From JADJOY01 sp016713535 [NCBI: Deltaproteobacteria bacterium] (lineage in GTDB: Bacteria > JADJOY01), in assembly GCA_016713535.1 (NCBI GenBank), contig JADJOY010000012.1, positions 18,464 to 82,463 of the forward strand: DNA of 64,000 nucleotides, in the 5' to 3' direction. Shown piece by piece: positions 51,963 to 61,280 of this stretch (its first letter is position 1; each line of letters starts with the position of its first letter). The notes under the pieces were generated by a model. It was not told the DNA's origin, ran no database searches, and saw only the letters and a program-made list of their open reading frames with translations. The position numbers and the translations under genes are program-made.

Positions 51963-53489
51963 ATGGATCGCTCCGCCCGCCGTTCGCGCTCGCTCACCCG
52001 TTCGCTCGCATCGCCCGCCCTCGTGGTCCTCGCGTGGCTCGCCGCGCCGGCCGCCACCGCGCTCGCCGGCGCCCAGCCGGGCGTCGCCCCGGTCTCGCCC
52101 GCCGCGGAGGCGCGGCCCTTCACCGCCCAGCTCGACGCGCTGCTCGGCGTGCCGGGCGGGCTGACCGCCGAGCAGGTCGCGCTGCGCGCCGAGGAGACCA
52201 GCTTTGACGTGGCCGCCCGCCGCCACGAGATCGCGGCGGCGGCCAGCGAGGTCGATCGCGCTCTCGTCGCCTACCTGCCACGTCTCGCGTTGAGCGCCAG
52301 CTACGCGCGCTACTCGTCGGTCGATCAACCCGCGATCGGCAACGTGGTGGCCGCGCCGGGCGTTCCCCCCGGGCCGCTACCCGCGGGCGCCGCGCTCGTG
52401 GCCGGGCCGGTGGTGTTCCCCGACGTCGTCGACTCGTCGCGCTTCCAGGCCGGTGTGTCGGTGCCGCTCTCCGACTACCTCGCCGTGCTGCCCGGGCGGC
52501 GCGAGTCCGCGGATCGTCTCGAGCGCGCGGCGCGGCTGCGCGAGCGCGCCACCCGCCTCGAGACCGCCAAGGACGCGCGCCTCGCGTACTACGCGTGGGT
52601 GCGCTCGCGGCTCCAGGAGGTCGTGGCGGCGCAGTCGGTCGACGACGCGCGCCGCCACCTCGCCGACGTGGGCCTCGCGTTCGAGGCGGGCACCGCGTCG
52701 CGGGCGGACGTGCTGCGGGTCGAGTCGCAGCTCGCCGACGCCGAGCTGCTCCTCACCCGCTCGCGCAACCTGACCGCCGTGACCGAGGACCAGCTCCGCA
52801 ACGTCATGCACGACGAGCCGAGCTCGCCATACGCGATCGGCGACGAGCTGCAGGTGCCGGACGGGGAGGGAGCGGTCCCCGACGATCTCGCCGCGCAGGT
52901 GGCCGACGCGCGGCGGCGCCGCCTCGAGGTCGCGGTGTTCGACGAGCTGGCGCCGTCCTACCGGGCGCAGGCGGCGGCCACCCGCGCGGGCGCGGTGCCG
53001 CGGCTGGCGGCGTTCGGCGACGTGCTCTCGGCCAACCCGAACGAGCGCGTGATCCCGGCGCAGGACCGCTTCGACACCACCTGGAACGTCGGCGTCGCGC
53101 TGAGCTGGGCACCCAACGACCTCGCCGATGCACGCGCCGCGGCGGAGGGGCTGGATGCTCGGGCCTCGCAGAGCGAGGCCGACAAGGCGCGCTTCCTCGA
53201 CGCGCTTCGCGCCGAGGTGGTGGCGGCGCGTCAGGCGCTCGCAGATGCGCGGGCGTCGCTCGGCACCAGCGCGCGCCGCCTCGCGGCGGCCGAGGAGTCG
53301 TACCGCGTGAGGCGGCTGCTGTTCCGGAACGGCTCGGCCACCAGCGTCGAGCTGACCGACGCCGAGACCGACGTGACGGAGGCGCGGCTCGCCGCCATCC
53401 ATGCCCGCGTCGACGTGCGCTCCGCCGCGGTTCGCCTCGAGCACGCCACCGGCGCGGACGTCGACTCGTCGGCCGCGTTCGTCGACTGA
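51963..53489 (+). CDS. TolC-like outer-membrane efflux protein
   Basis: The 508-residue protein starts with a signal peptide (LASPALVVLAWLAAPAATALA). Long helical coils with heptad patterns lie on both sides of beta-strand regions (YLPRLALSASYARYS, DRFDTTWNVGVALSW), the two-repeat layout of TolC outer-membrane factors. It would provide the outer-membrane duct for the exporter encoded just upstream. The gap from the adaptor stop is about 97 bases. The stop is 21 bases from the convergent propeller/haem gene. Confidence 0.9.
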   Translation: MDRSARRSRSLTRSLASPALVVLAWLAAPAATALAGAQPGVAPVSPAAEARPFTAQLDALLGVPGGLTAEQVALRAEETSFDVAARRHEIAAAASEVDRALVAYLPRLALSASYARYSSVDQPAIGNVVAAPGVPPGPLPAGAALVAGPVVFPDVVDSSRFQAGVSVPLSDYLAVLPGRRESADRLERAARLRERATRLETAKDARLAYYAWVRSRLQEVVAAQSVDDARRHLADVGLAFEAGTASRADVLRVESQLADAELLLTRSRNLTAVTEDQLRNVMHDEPSSPYAIGDELQVPDGEGAVPDDLAAQVADARRRRLEVAVFDELAPSYRAQAAATRAGAVPRLAAFGDVLSANPNERVIPAQDRFDTTWNVGVALSWAPNDLADARAAAEGLDARASQSEADKARFLDALRAEVVAARQALADARASLGTSARRLAAAEESYRVRRLLFRNGSATSVELTDAETDVTEARLAAIHARVDVRSAAVRLEHATGADVDSSAAFVD

Positions 53490-53510
53490 GCAGGCCCGAC
53501 CGCGCGGCGC

Positions 53511-56009
53511 TCAGCCGTTCGGGTTCGCCGGATCGCGCCCCTGGTCGAGCTCGTCGCGGTCGTAGCGCCCGTCGCCGTCGCGGTCGATGCCGATCCGGAT
53601 GCGCGACTCGTACGGCACGATCGTGAGGGTGCCCTCGGAGCCGGCGCCGATCCCGGCCACGAGCTGCTGCGAGGTGAGCTGCTCGCTCGCCCGGTCGGTC
53701 TGGAAGCGCCCGTTGCCGAGGTAGTAGGCGCCCCGCTGCAGGCCGCCGATCCGGCCCTTCACCACCGCGCCGACCTGGTTGGTGGCGGCGATCGCGAGGA
53801 GCTGGTTGACCCGCGCCAGCGTCGCGGAGTCGTTCTTGTTGGTGGCGTCCAGGGTCACCTGCTGGCCGATCGCCGGATGCACGTCCGTGGAGAACGAGAA
53901 CATGAACGCCTCGATGTCGCGGCGCTGCTGCTCGCCTGCGGCGCCGGCGGCGAACTCGAACACCCGGCGGTGAAAGAAGTCGATGAGCGTCGCGTCCGCG
54001 CCATCGTGGCCGAAGCCGAAGCCGCGGGTGTTGGTGAGCGATGCGATCGAGAACCCGGTCTTCTGGTAGAGGTTGCGGAGCTGCGGGATCTTGATGCTCT
54101 GCGGTTCGTCGAGGGTCGCCGCGGCGATGATCTGGCCGTTGGTTCCGAGCGGCTCGGCGTGGCACTCGACGCACTTCACGCTGCCGCGATCGACCGGGGT
54201 GTTGCGGAAGAAGCTCTGGCCGGCGGCCGGGTTGCCGCCGTTGGCCAGCAGCGTGTTCTTGACGGTGCCGTCGAGGTTGCGGCTGGGGTTGGGCGCGAAG
54301 CGAAGCGTCGCCGCGAGGTTCTCGAAGTCTTGCAGCTGCTGGGCGGTCGGCTGGGCGTCGTCGCCGAGCAAGCTCACGAAGGCGCCGGCGAACGCGGCGA
54401 GGTCCGCGCGATCGCCGCGCCAGTGGAGCGGCTCGGTGCCGACGATGCCGACCAGCGTCTGGGTGGTGAGCGGGCCTTTGACCGGGTGCCACGCGCCGCA
54501 GTTCTCACCGTTGCGGCAGGTCTGGTCGAAGGGCTTGGACTGACCCGCGGGATCGCCGAGGTCCCAGGCGAGCGGGTCGATGCGGCCGTCCACGTGGCAG
54601 CTCGCGCACGCGACCTGGCCGAGCCCGGAGGTGGCGTGGGCGTCGTAGAGCATCGGCCGTCCGGTCTTCACCGCGGCGGGAGTGGGGTCGTGGAACGGGA
54701 TCTTCGCGAGCTGCGTCATCGACGGAACGTCCACGACCGAGATCGTGGCCTCGAAGCGGTTGAGCACGTAGAGCCGCCCGCGCGCCTCGTCCAGCGCGAG
54801 GGACGCCGGCCCCTGGCCGACGTCGACCCGGCCGAGGCGCGCACCGTTCGCATCGATCGCCACGACGTTGCTCGAGCCCATGCCGGCCACGTAGCCGCGG
54901 GCGTCGGTGCTCGACCACACCACGGAGCGGGGGTCGGCGAGCGACTTGTCACGTTCGTTCTGTGCGACGCTGGCCACGGTGTAGGTGAGGTGCGGGTTGA
55001 GGTCGACCACGCTCGCGCCCGGCGTGCCCGGGTCGAAGCTCGCCATGAGGACGCGCACGAACTTCGACCTGACGTTGGGCTCGAAGCGCACCTGATTGCC
55101 GGCTTCGGTGCCGACCACCGTGACCCGCCCGCTCGCGGTCACGCCGAGCGCCATGTCGACTGTCATCAGGCCCGAAACGTAGGACACGCCCGAGGGATTC
55201 GACGCCGGGATCACCGCGACGTCGTGATCGAGGACGTCCCACGTGACGAGCGCGCTCCAGTCGGCGCCGTTGGCGTCGCGCCAGCGGCCGCCCGCGTCCT
55301 TGCGAACCACCAGGCTGCTGGGCGGCGGCGCCGTCAGCCCCGGCGTGAGCGGCGGGCTGAAGCCGGCGCCGGCGTTGGGCGGCGGGTTCTGGCCACCGTA
55401 GGGGCCGCTCGGGTCGCTCACGAGGTCGCGGTGCAAGATGGTCGTGCCGTTGCCGGACTCGAACAGCGCGGCGAACACGCGGGTGCCGTCGGTGGCGAGG
55501 GCACGCGGGCTCTCGCCGGCGATCGCGACCACCTGCGGCGCGGCCTGCGGGTTCGCCGGATCGCGGACCTCGACGGAGTTGGCCTCGGAGACCGACACGA
55601 AGGCGCGCCGCGGAGTGCCGGCGAAGACCACGTCGGCGGGCTCGTCGCCGGTTGCGAGCGTGGCGATCACGTTGCCGGAGGCCAGATCGACGATGCTCAC
55701 CGAATCCGAGACCTGGTTCACGACCCAGGCGGTGGCGTCGTCGAGCGCCCGCACCGAGACCGGGTCGAGGCCGACCGGGATGCTGCTCGCGTTCGCGGGC
55801 AGCGGGCCGGTGAGGTCGAACACCTCGATGCGATCGTCGGGGGTGTTCGTCACCAACAGGCGTGTGCCGTCCGGTGTGATCTCGAGTCCGTGGACCGGGT
55901 GGTTCTCCCAGTTCACGAAGGTGTTGGGCGGGTCGCACGTGGCGGCGAGCGAGAGCCCGGCGGCGAGCAGCGCCAAGGTGAGCGGTCGGATCGCGGATCG
56001 AGTCGGCAT
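53511..56009 (-). CDS. YncE-like propeller fused to di-haem peroxidase-like domain
   Basis: The 832-residue protein has a signal sequence, possibly of lipoprotein type but with Thr before Cys (AATC). A seven-bladed propeller of YncE/40-residue type follows, with repeats such as LVTNTPDDRIEVFDL and LYVLNRFEATISVVDV. The C-terminal part has two haem-binding CxxCH motifs (CASCH and CVECH) in a context resembling di-haem cytochrome c peroxidase/MauG-type proteins. The end carries a calcium-loop repeat (DRDGDGRYDRDELDQGRD). It is likely periplasmic or surface-exposed, linking redox chemistry with protein binding. The gene is divergent from the rubrerythrin-like gene. Confidence 0.88.
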   Translation of the reverse strand: MPTRSAIRPLTLALLAAGLSLAATCDPPNTFVNWENHPVHGLEITPDGTRLLVTNTPDDRIEVFDLTGPLPANASSIPVGLDPVSVRALDDATAWVVNQVSDSVSIVDLASGNVIATLATGDEPADVVFAGTPRRAFVSVSEANSVEVRDPANPQAAPQVVAIAGESPRALATDGTRVFAALFESGNGTTILHRDLVSDPSGPYGGQNPPPNAGAGFSPPLTPGLTAPPPSSLVVRKDAGGRWRDANGADWSALVTWDVLDHDVAVIPASNPSGVSYVSGLMTVDMALGVTASGRVTVVGTEAGNQVRFEPNVRSKFVRVLMASFDPGTPGASVVDLNPHLTYTVASVAQNERDKSLADPRSVVWSSTDARGYVAGMGSSNVVAIDANGARLGRVDVGQGPASLALDEARGRLYVLNRFEATISVVDVPSMTQLAKIPFHDPTPAAVKTGRPMLYDAHATSGLGQVACASCHVDGRIDPLAWDLGDPAGQSKPFDQTCRNGENCGAWHPVKGPLTTQTLVGIVGTEPLHWRGDRADLAAFAGAFVSLLGDDAQPTAQQLQDFENLAATLRFAPNPSRNLDGTVKNTLLANGGNPAAGQSFFRNTPVDRGSVKCVECHAEPLGTNGQIIAAATLDEPQSIKIPQLRNLYQKTGFSIASLTNTRGFGFGHDGADATLIDFFHRRVFEFAAGAAGEQQRRDIEAFMFSFSTDVHPAIGQQVTLDATNKNDSATLARVNQLLAIAATNQVGAVVKGRIGGLQRGAYYLGNGRFQTDRASEQLTSQQLVAGIGAGSEGTLTIVPYESRIRIGIDRDGDGRYDRDELDQGRDPANPNG

Positions 56010-56229
56010 CGAGTGCTCCGGGCTGGCGGTGCGCGGGAGCCCGCGCCGGGCGCCGCGAACGAATACGATACAGGAGTGGACGTATTGGCGCGCGCGGATC
56101 CGTGATCGCGCGAGCCCTCGAGGTCGGGCGGGCGGCGGCGCGGCATCGTCACGAATCGTCATCACCAGCAGCCGTCGCGCGCGACGGGTGGTAGCCTCCT
56201 CTTGCTGCACTTCGACTCCAGGAGGAGCG

Positions 56230-56751
56230 ATGCCCAAGGCGATCGACTTCAGTCGGCTCTCCATCCAGGACGCGTACGACCTCGCCATCCTCATCGAGGA
56301 GGAGGCCAAGGAACGCTACGAGGAGTTCGTCGACCAGCTCGACCTGCATCACACCCCCGAGGCCGCCGACTTCTTCCGCCAGATGGTCTCGAACGAGTCC
56401 AAGCACGGCGAGGCCCTCGCGGCGCGCCGCCGGCAGCGCTTCGGCGACGCGCCGAGGACGGTGGTGCGCGAGATGTTGTGGGACGTCGAGGCACCCGAGT
56501 ACCACCAGGTGAGTGCCTTCATGACCGTCCGCCAGGCGCTCGAGGTGGCGCTGGAAGCGGAGACCAAGGCGCACGACTTCTTCGCCAAGGCGGTCGGCCA
56601 TCTCACCGATCCGGAGGTCAAGGCGCTCTTCCTCGAGCTCCAGGACGAGGAGATCAAGCACCAGGGGATGGTGCGGCAGATCCTCGCCAAGCTGCCTGCC
56701 GACTCGGCGCTCACGCCCGACGTCAACGCCGATCCGCCGGTCGCGCACTGA
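56230..56751 (+). CDS. Rubrerythrin-like ferritin-fold di-iron protein
   Basis: The 173-residue protein is a four-helix ferritin-fold protein. Paired carboxylate/His motifs EEEAKERYEEF, NESKHGEAL, EAETKAHDFF and DEEIKHQGM are in the positions expected for a di-iron site. The rubredoxin domain of full rubrerythrin is absent, so an electron partner must be separate. A peroxide-reducing or iron-handling role is plausible. The ATG follows GGAGGAGC. It is divergent from the di-haem propeller gene across 220 bases. Confidence 0.85.
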   Translation: MPKAIDFSRLSIQDAYDLAILIEEEAKERYEEFVDQLDLHHTPEAADFFRQMVSNESKHGEALAARRRQRFGDAPRTVVREMLWDVEAPEYHQVSAFMTVRQALEVALEAETKAHDFFAKAVGHLTDPEVKALFLELQDEEIKHQGMVRQILAKLPADSALTPDVNADPPVAH

Positions 56752-56776
56752 GCCGTCCTCCGGTCCGCCGTCCCCC

Positions 56777-56810
56777 GAGGCGCGGGATCGATCCCGCGCC
56801 TCGATCGTTT
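56777..56810 (+). terminator. Perfect 12-bp-arm palindrome with T-tract
   Basis: GAGGCGCGGGAT (56777-56788) and ATCCCGCGCCTC (56791-56802) pair perfectly with a CG loop, followed by GATCGTTT. It lies 26 bases after the rubrerythrin-like stop. It is a strong factor-independent terminator candidate. Confidence 0.8.
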
Positions 56811-56856
56811 CGGCGCGGACCACTTCGCTCCTCCACCCCGCTCCGAGAGGTGACCC

Positions 56857-57642
56857 TTGGCCGAGCCCGTGCTGCGCGAGCTGCGTGACGGCGTCCTGCT
56901 CGTCACGCTCAACCGTCCCGAGAAGAAGAACGCCTTCGACGACCGGCAGTGGAACGCGCTTCGCGACACGCTCGACGAGGCGCGCGAGGACCGCGCGGTG
57001 GCGTGTCTGGTGGTGACCGGTGCGGGGAAGGACTTCTCGGCGGGGCAGGATCTGGCGGCGTTCGGTGGTTCGCTCGAACCGACCGACGACGGCAAGATCG
57101 GCGGCTACCCCGGCTGTGTCGAGGCCCTCTACCGCTTCGACAAGCCGCTCCTCGCCGCGGCGAAGGGGGTCGGTGTGGGGATCGGCGCCACGTTCCTGTT
57201 CCACTGCGACGTGGTGTACGTGGGCGAGAGCATCCGGCTGCGCTTGCCGTTCGTCGGATTGGGCTTGGTGCCCGAGGCGGCGAGCAGCTACCTCCTGCCG
57301 GCGCTGATCGGCAGCCAGCGTGCGGCCGAGCTCCTCTTCACCGCGGAGTGGATCGACGCGGCGAAGGCGCTCGAGGTCGGCATCGCGGCGCGCGTCTTCC
57401 CGGACGACCAGCTCCTCGAGGCGACGCTTGCGCGGGCGCGCGCGATCGCCGAGTTCCCGGTGTCGGCGCTGCAAGGAACCAAGCGCACGCTGCTCGCGGC
57501 GCGCGCCGCGGGCGTGCGCGCCGCCCACGACGCCGAGATCGACGGCATGGCGGCTCTCGCCGGCTCGCCCGAGAACATGGAGGCGATCGCCGCCTTCCTC
57601 GAGAAGCGCAAGCCCGACTTCAAGCAGTTCCGGAGCGGCTGA
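56857..57642 (+). CDS. Enoyl-CoA hydratase/isomerase-family protein
   Basis: The 261-residue protein is a crotonase-family member. It has LNRPEKKNAFD, FSAGQDL (oxyanion hole), KGVGVGIGATF and VPEAASSYLLP with the catalytic Glu. It acts on acyl-CoA substrates, probably hydration or isomerisation. The start is TTG at 56857 with AGAGGTGA upstream. No other beta-oxidation genes are adjacent. Confidence 0.93.
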   Translation: MAEPVLRELRDGVLLVTLNRPEKKNAFDDRQWNALRDTLDEAREDRAVACLVVTGAGKDFSAGQDLAAFGGSLEPTDDGKIGGYPGCVEALYRFDKPLLAAAKGVGVGIGATFLFHCDVVYVGESIRLRLPFVGLGLVPEAASSYLLPALIGSQRAAELLFTAEWIDAAKALEVGIAARVFPDDQLLEATLARARAIAEFPVSALQGTKRTLLAARAAGVRAAHDAEIDGMAALAGSPENMEAIAAFLEKRKPDFKQFRSG

Positions 57643-57680
57643 GGCCGGCGCTACGCCCCGACGTCGATCTCGCGCGATCC

Positions 57681-58042
57681 GATGGAGGGTCGTCGCTTCG
57701 TCGACGACCCCAGGATCGAACTGGCGGCCCGCCGGGAGGCGGGCCCTCCGAAAGGCGCGGGATCACGCGCTGGTTCGGTTCGGAGGGGCACGCGTCGCGT
57801 GCCCGGCGATACGCGCCGACGCACGCATCGGCAATCGCGTCCGTTCACGGTAGGTCCGGTTCGATCGACGTCCGATGGAGGGTCGTCGCTTCGTCGACGA
57901 CCCCAGGATCGAAGTGGCGGCCCGCCGGGAGGCGGGCCCTCCGAAAGGCGCGGGATCGCGCGTCGGTTCGGAGGGGCACGCGCCGCGTGCCCGGCGATAC
58001 GCGCCGGCGCATGCGACGACGACCGCGTCGTTCACGGTAGGT
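57681..58042 (+). repeat. Two tandem copies of a three-hairpin composite repeat
   Basis: Copy 1 (57681-57856) and copy 2 (57874-58042) start 193 bases apart. Each contains, in order, GGGTCGTCG/CGACGACCC around CTTCGT, then GGCCCGC/GCGGGCC around a GGGAG-type loop followed by CCTCCG, then GGGCACGCG/CGCGTGCCC. Each ends with GGCGATACGCGCCG and GTTCACGGTAGGTC. No gene is seen in the 500-base gap. Confidence 0.8.
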
Positions 58043-58146
58043 CGGGCGTGACCCGCTTCTCCGACCTGGACGCTCGAGCTGGCGGCGACGATGGTGGCCC
58101 GTCATCGACGGGCGAAAGGCATCGCCCTCGACCCGGAGACACAGCC

Positions 58147-58608
58147 ATGAACAAGGTGACGCCGTTCCTGATGTTCAACGACCAGCTCGAGGCGGCGATC
58201 GAGTTCTACACCGCGACGTTTCCGGACTCGCAAGTGCGCAACGTCGCCCGCAGCGGCCAGGACGGTCCCATCCGCTCCGCCGAGTTCGTCGTCGGTGGCC
58301 AAGTCTTCATGGCCTTCAACGGAGGCTCGTACTTCAGCTTCTCCGAAGGCGTCTCGCTCTACGTGGACTGCGCGGATCAACGCGAGGTGGACGACTACTG
58401 GGACAAGTTCCTGAAGGCCGGAGCGACACCCACGGCCTGCGGCTGGATCAAAGACCCCTTCGGCCTCTCCTGGCAGATCGTCCCGAGACGCTTCAACGAG
58501 CTGATCGGCGATAGCAATCCCACCAAGGTGAAGGCGGTGATGGAAGCCATGATGAAGATGGTGAAGCTCGACGTGGCCGCGCTCGAAAAGGCCTACGACG
58601 AGGCATAA
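58147..58608 (+). CDS. VOC-superfamily protein (PhnB/3-demethylubiquinone-type)
   Basis: The 153-residue protein matches the PhnB-type VOC fold: TPFLMFNDQLEAAIEFYTATFPDSQV, AEFVVGGQVFMAFNGG, and CGWIKDPFGLSWQIVP near the end. Function is unknown; it may bind metal or a small ligand. ATG 58147 follows GGAG. It lies 38 bases before the MAPEG gene on the same strand. Confidence 0.92.
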   Translation: MNKVTPFLMFNDQLEAAIEFYTATFPDSQVRNVARSGQDGPIRSAEFVVGGQVFMAFNGGSYFSFSEGVSLYVDCADQREVDDYWDKFLKAGATPTACGWIKDPFGLSWQIVPRRFNELIGDSNPTKVKAVMEAMMKMVKLDVAALEKAYDEA

Positions 58609-58645
58609 TCGCGATCGAGCACGTCTTTCTCGCTGAGGAAACCTC

Positions 58646-59041
58646 ATGGGCAGCATCCCGATCGCCACCCTGTTCATCGGCATCTTCGTCTTGCTCCAGA
58701 TCCCGCTCACGATCCTCGTCGGTTATCGGCGCGCCCGCACCGGCATCCAGTTCTTCGACGGCGGCGACCCGGTGCTCCTCCGTCGCATGCGTGCGCATGG
58801 CAATTACACGGAGACGGTTCCGATCGCCTTGCTCGCGATGGCGGCGGCCGAGCTCAGCGGCGCTCCCGCCTGGCTCCTGTGGGCTGGCGGATCGTCACTC
58901 CTTGTGGGTCGCGTCATGCACGCGGCCATCCTCATCGTGAAGGGTTGGGGTCTTCCCCGTGCGATCGGGATGATCCTGACGTTCCTGCCCATGCTCGGGT
59001 TTGGCCTCTGGTGCCTCTCGCGCGCCGCCAGCTCCGCCTGA
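58646..59041 (+). CDS. MAPEG-family membrane protein
   Basis: The 131-residue protein has four hydrophobic helices and the MAPEG signature RAHGNYTETVPIALL. MAPEG proteins are membrane enzymes such as glutathione transferases or are uncharacterised in bacteria. The start lies 38 bases after the VOC stop, so they may form an operon. Three-hairpin repeats follow the stop. Confidence 0.92.
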   Translation: MGSIPIATLFIGIFVLLQIPLTILVGYRRARTGIQFFDGGDPVLLRRMRAHGNYTETVPIALLAMAAAELSGAPAWLLWAGGSSLLVGRVMHAAILIVKGWGLPRAIGMILTFLPMLGFGLWCLSRAASSA

Positions 59042-59064
59042 CGCCCCGCTCGTTCGCAAGCGCC

Positions 59065-59540
59065 GATGGAGGGTCGTCGCTTCGTCGACGACCCCTGGGT
59101 TGAGCGCTGGGGCTGGCGGCCCGCCAGGAGGCGGGCCCTCCGAAGGGGGCGAGGATCGCGGTTCGGGTCGGAGGGGCACGCGCCGCGTGCCCGGCGATAC
59201 GCGCTCGCGTCCGCCTCGCCCCGTCCCTCGATCCCGGTCTGGAGGGCGCGCCTCCGGCGCGCCGGTCTCGATCGGCTGGAGGGTCGTCGCTTCGTCGACG
59301 ACCCCAGGGCCGAACTGGCGGCCCGCCAGGAGGCGGGCCCTCCGATAAGGGCGGGATCGCGGTTCGGACGGAGGGGCACGCGCCGCGTGCCCGGCGATAC
59401 GCGCCGACGTGCGCATCGACGACCGCGCCGTTCACGGCAGGTCCGGGTGGGGCTGGAAGACCGCCAGGGGACGGGCGCTCCGAAGGGGGCGAGGATCGCG
59501 GGTCGCCTCGGAGGGACGGCGGCTTCCTGGCCGTCCGCGG
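59065..59540 (+). repeat. Two further composite repeats plus hairpin variants
   Basis: Copies at 59065-59205 and 59275-59443 have the same three hairpins in the same order as those at 57.7-58.0 kb. Between them GGAGGG leads into GCGCGCC-TCC-GGCGCGC (59241-59262). After them a degenerate copy (59450-59540) ends with GGACGGC/GCCGTCC around GGCTTCCTG. No gene is seen in the 535-base gap. Confidence 0.78.
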
Positions 59541-59576
59541 CCACGCGCCGGCCCGAGACTGCGGTAGAACCCACCC

Positions 59577-61217
59577 ATGCGCCCGATCACCGATGTGGCC
59601 GCCGAGCTCGGGCTCACGCCCGACGACCTGGTGCTCCACGGGCCGTGGATGGCGAAGGTGCGGCTCGGCGCGGTGCGCGCGCTCGCGGCGCGCGGCGCTG
59701 CGGGCCGGATCGTGCTGGTGTCGGCGATCAACCCGACACCCTTCGGCGAGGGCAAGACCACCGTCGCGATCGGTCTCGCGCAAGGGATGCGGCGGCTCGG
59801 CAACCGCGTGGCGCTCGCGCTCCGCGAGCCGTCCCTCGGCCCGGTGTTCGGGATCAAGGGCGGCGGGACCGGCGGCGGGCGATCGACCGTCGAGCCCTCG
59901 CAGCGCATCAACCTCCACTTCACCGGTGACCTGCACGCGGTGACCGCGGCGCACAACCTGCTCGCCGCGATGATCGACAACGCCGTCAACTTCCGCGCCG
60001 AGATCGACCTCGAGCACCGTCAGGTGCTGTGGCGGCGCGTCCTCGACATGAACGACCGCTTCCTGAGGCGCACGGTGATCGGCCTCGGCGGACGCGCCCA
60101 CGGCGTGCCGCGCGAGGACGGCTTCGACATCACCGCGGCCTCGGAGGTGATGGCCATCCTGTGCCTGGCGCGCGACGTCGCCGACTTGAAGGCGCGCCTC
60201 GCGCGGATCCTGGTGGGCTTCGATCGCGGCGGCGCGGCGGTGAGCGCGGGCCGGCTCGGCGCCTCGGGCGCGATGGCGGCGCTGCTCGCCGACGCGGTGC
60301 TGCCCAACCTGGTGCAGTCCGCCGAGGGCGTGCCGGCGCTCGTCCACGGCGGGCCGTTCGGCAACATCGCGCACGGCTGCAACAGCGTGATCGCCACGCG
60401 CACCGCCGCGGCGGCCGCGGACTACGTGGTCACCGAGGCGGGTTTCGGCTTCGACCTCGGCGCCGAGAAGTTCTTCGACATCAAGTGTCGCGCCGCGGGG
60501 GTCTGGCCGCGGGCCGTGGTGCTGGTGGTTACGACGCGCGCGCTCAAGCGCCACGGCGGCGACCGCGAAGCGAAGAGCGGGGGCGCGGAGGGGGTTGCCG
60601 CGATCGAGCGCGGCCTCGCCAACCTCGATCGTCACGTCGCGAGCGTGCGCGCGTTCGGCTTCGAGCCGGTGATCGCGATCAACCGCTTTGCCAGCGACGC
60701 CGAGGACGAGCTCGCCACCATCGAGCGCGCGTGCACGGAGCGCGGCCTGCGCGTGGCGCGCGCGGCGCCGTTCGACGGCGGTGGCGAAGGCTGCGAGGTG
60801 CTCGCGGCGCGGGTGGTGGAGGCGTGCGCCGCGCCCGCCGCTCTGCCGCGTTTCCTCTACGCGCTCGAGGACGACCCGCTCGACAAGATCGCCGCGGTGG
60901 CGCGCACCATCTACGGCGCCGCCGACGTGAGCCTGAGCCGCACCGCCACCAACGACCTCGCCCGCGCCCGCGACCTCGGCTACGGCGGGCTGCCGATCTG
61001 CATCGCCAAGACCCAGAGTTCGCTCACCGACGACCCCACGCGGGTGGGCGGCCCGAGCGGTTTCACGCTCCACGTCGAGCAAGTGCGCATCGCCGCCGGC
61101 GCCGGCTACCTGCTGCCCCTCACCGGCGAGATCGTCACCATGCCCGGCCTACCCAAACGCCCTCACGCCCTCGACGTCGACCTTACCGAAGACGGGGAGA
61201 TCGTGGGCATCTCGTAG
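59577..61217 (+). CDS. fhs: Formate-tetrahydrofolate ligase
   Basis: The 546-residue protein has the nucleotide-binding motif TPFGEGKTT, EPSLGPVFGIKGGGTGGG and the later GPFGNIAHGCNS and VVTEAGFGFDLGAEKFFDIKC blocks. All are characteristic of this family, and the length is close to the usual 557. It makes 10-formyl-tetrahydrofolate from formate and ATP. It is followed by an IS21-type element, and no other one-carbon genes are nearby. Confidence 0.97.
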   Translation: MRPITDVAAELGLTPDDLVLHGPWMAKVRLGAVRALAARGAAGRIVLVSAINPTPFGEGKTTVAIGLAQGMRRLGNRVALALREPSLGPVFGIKGGGTGGGRSTVEPSQRINLHFTGDLHAVTAAHNLLAAMIDNAVNFRAEIDLEHRQVLWRRVLDMNDRFLRRTVIGLGGRAHGVPREDGFDITAASEVMAILCLARDVADLKARLARILVGFDRGGAAVSAGRLGASGAMAALLADAVLPNLVQSAEGVPALVHGGPFGNIAHGCNSVIATRTAAAAADYVVTEAGFGFDLGAEKFFDIKCRAAGVWPRAVVLVVTTRALKRHGGDREAKSGGAEGVAAIERGLANLDRHVASVRAFGFEPVIAINRFASDAEDELATIERACTERGLRVARAAPFDGGGEGCEVLAARVVEACAAPAALPRFLYALEDDPLDKIAAVARTIYGAADVSLSRTATNDLARARDLGYGGLPICIAKTQSSLTDDPTRVGGPSGFTLHVEQVRIAAGAGYLLPLTGEIVTMPGLPKRPHALDVDLTEDGEIVGIS

Positions 61218-61280
61218 CGCGATCGATCCGCGCTGCCGCGATGCGGGACGCCCCCGTGACGTCATCATGGGCGTGTAGGC

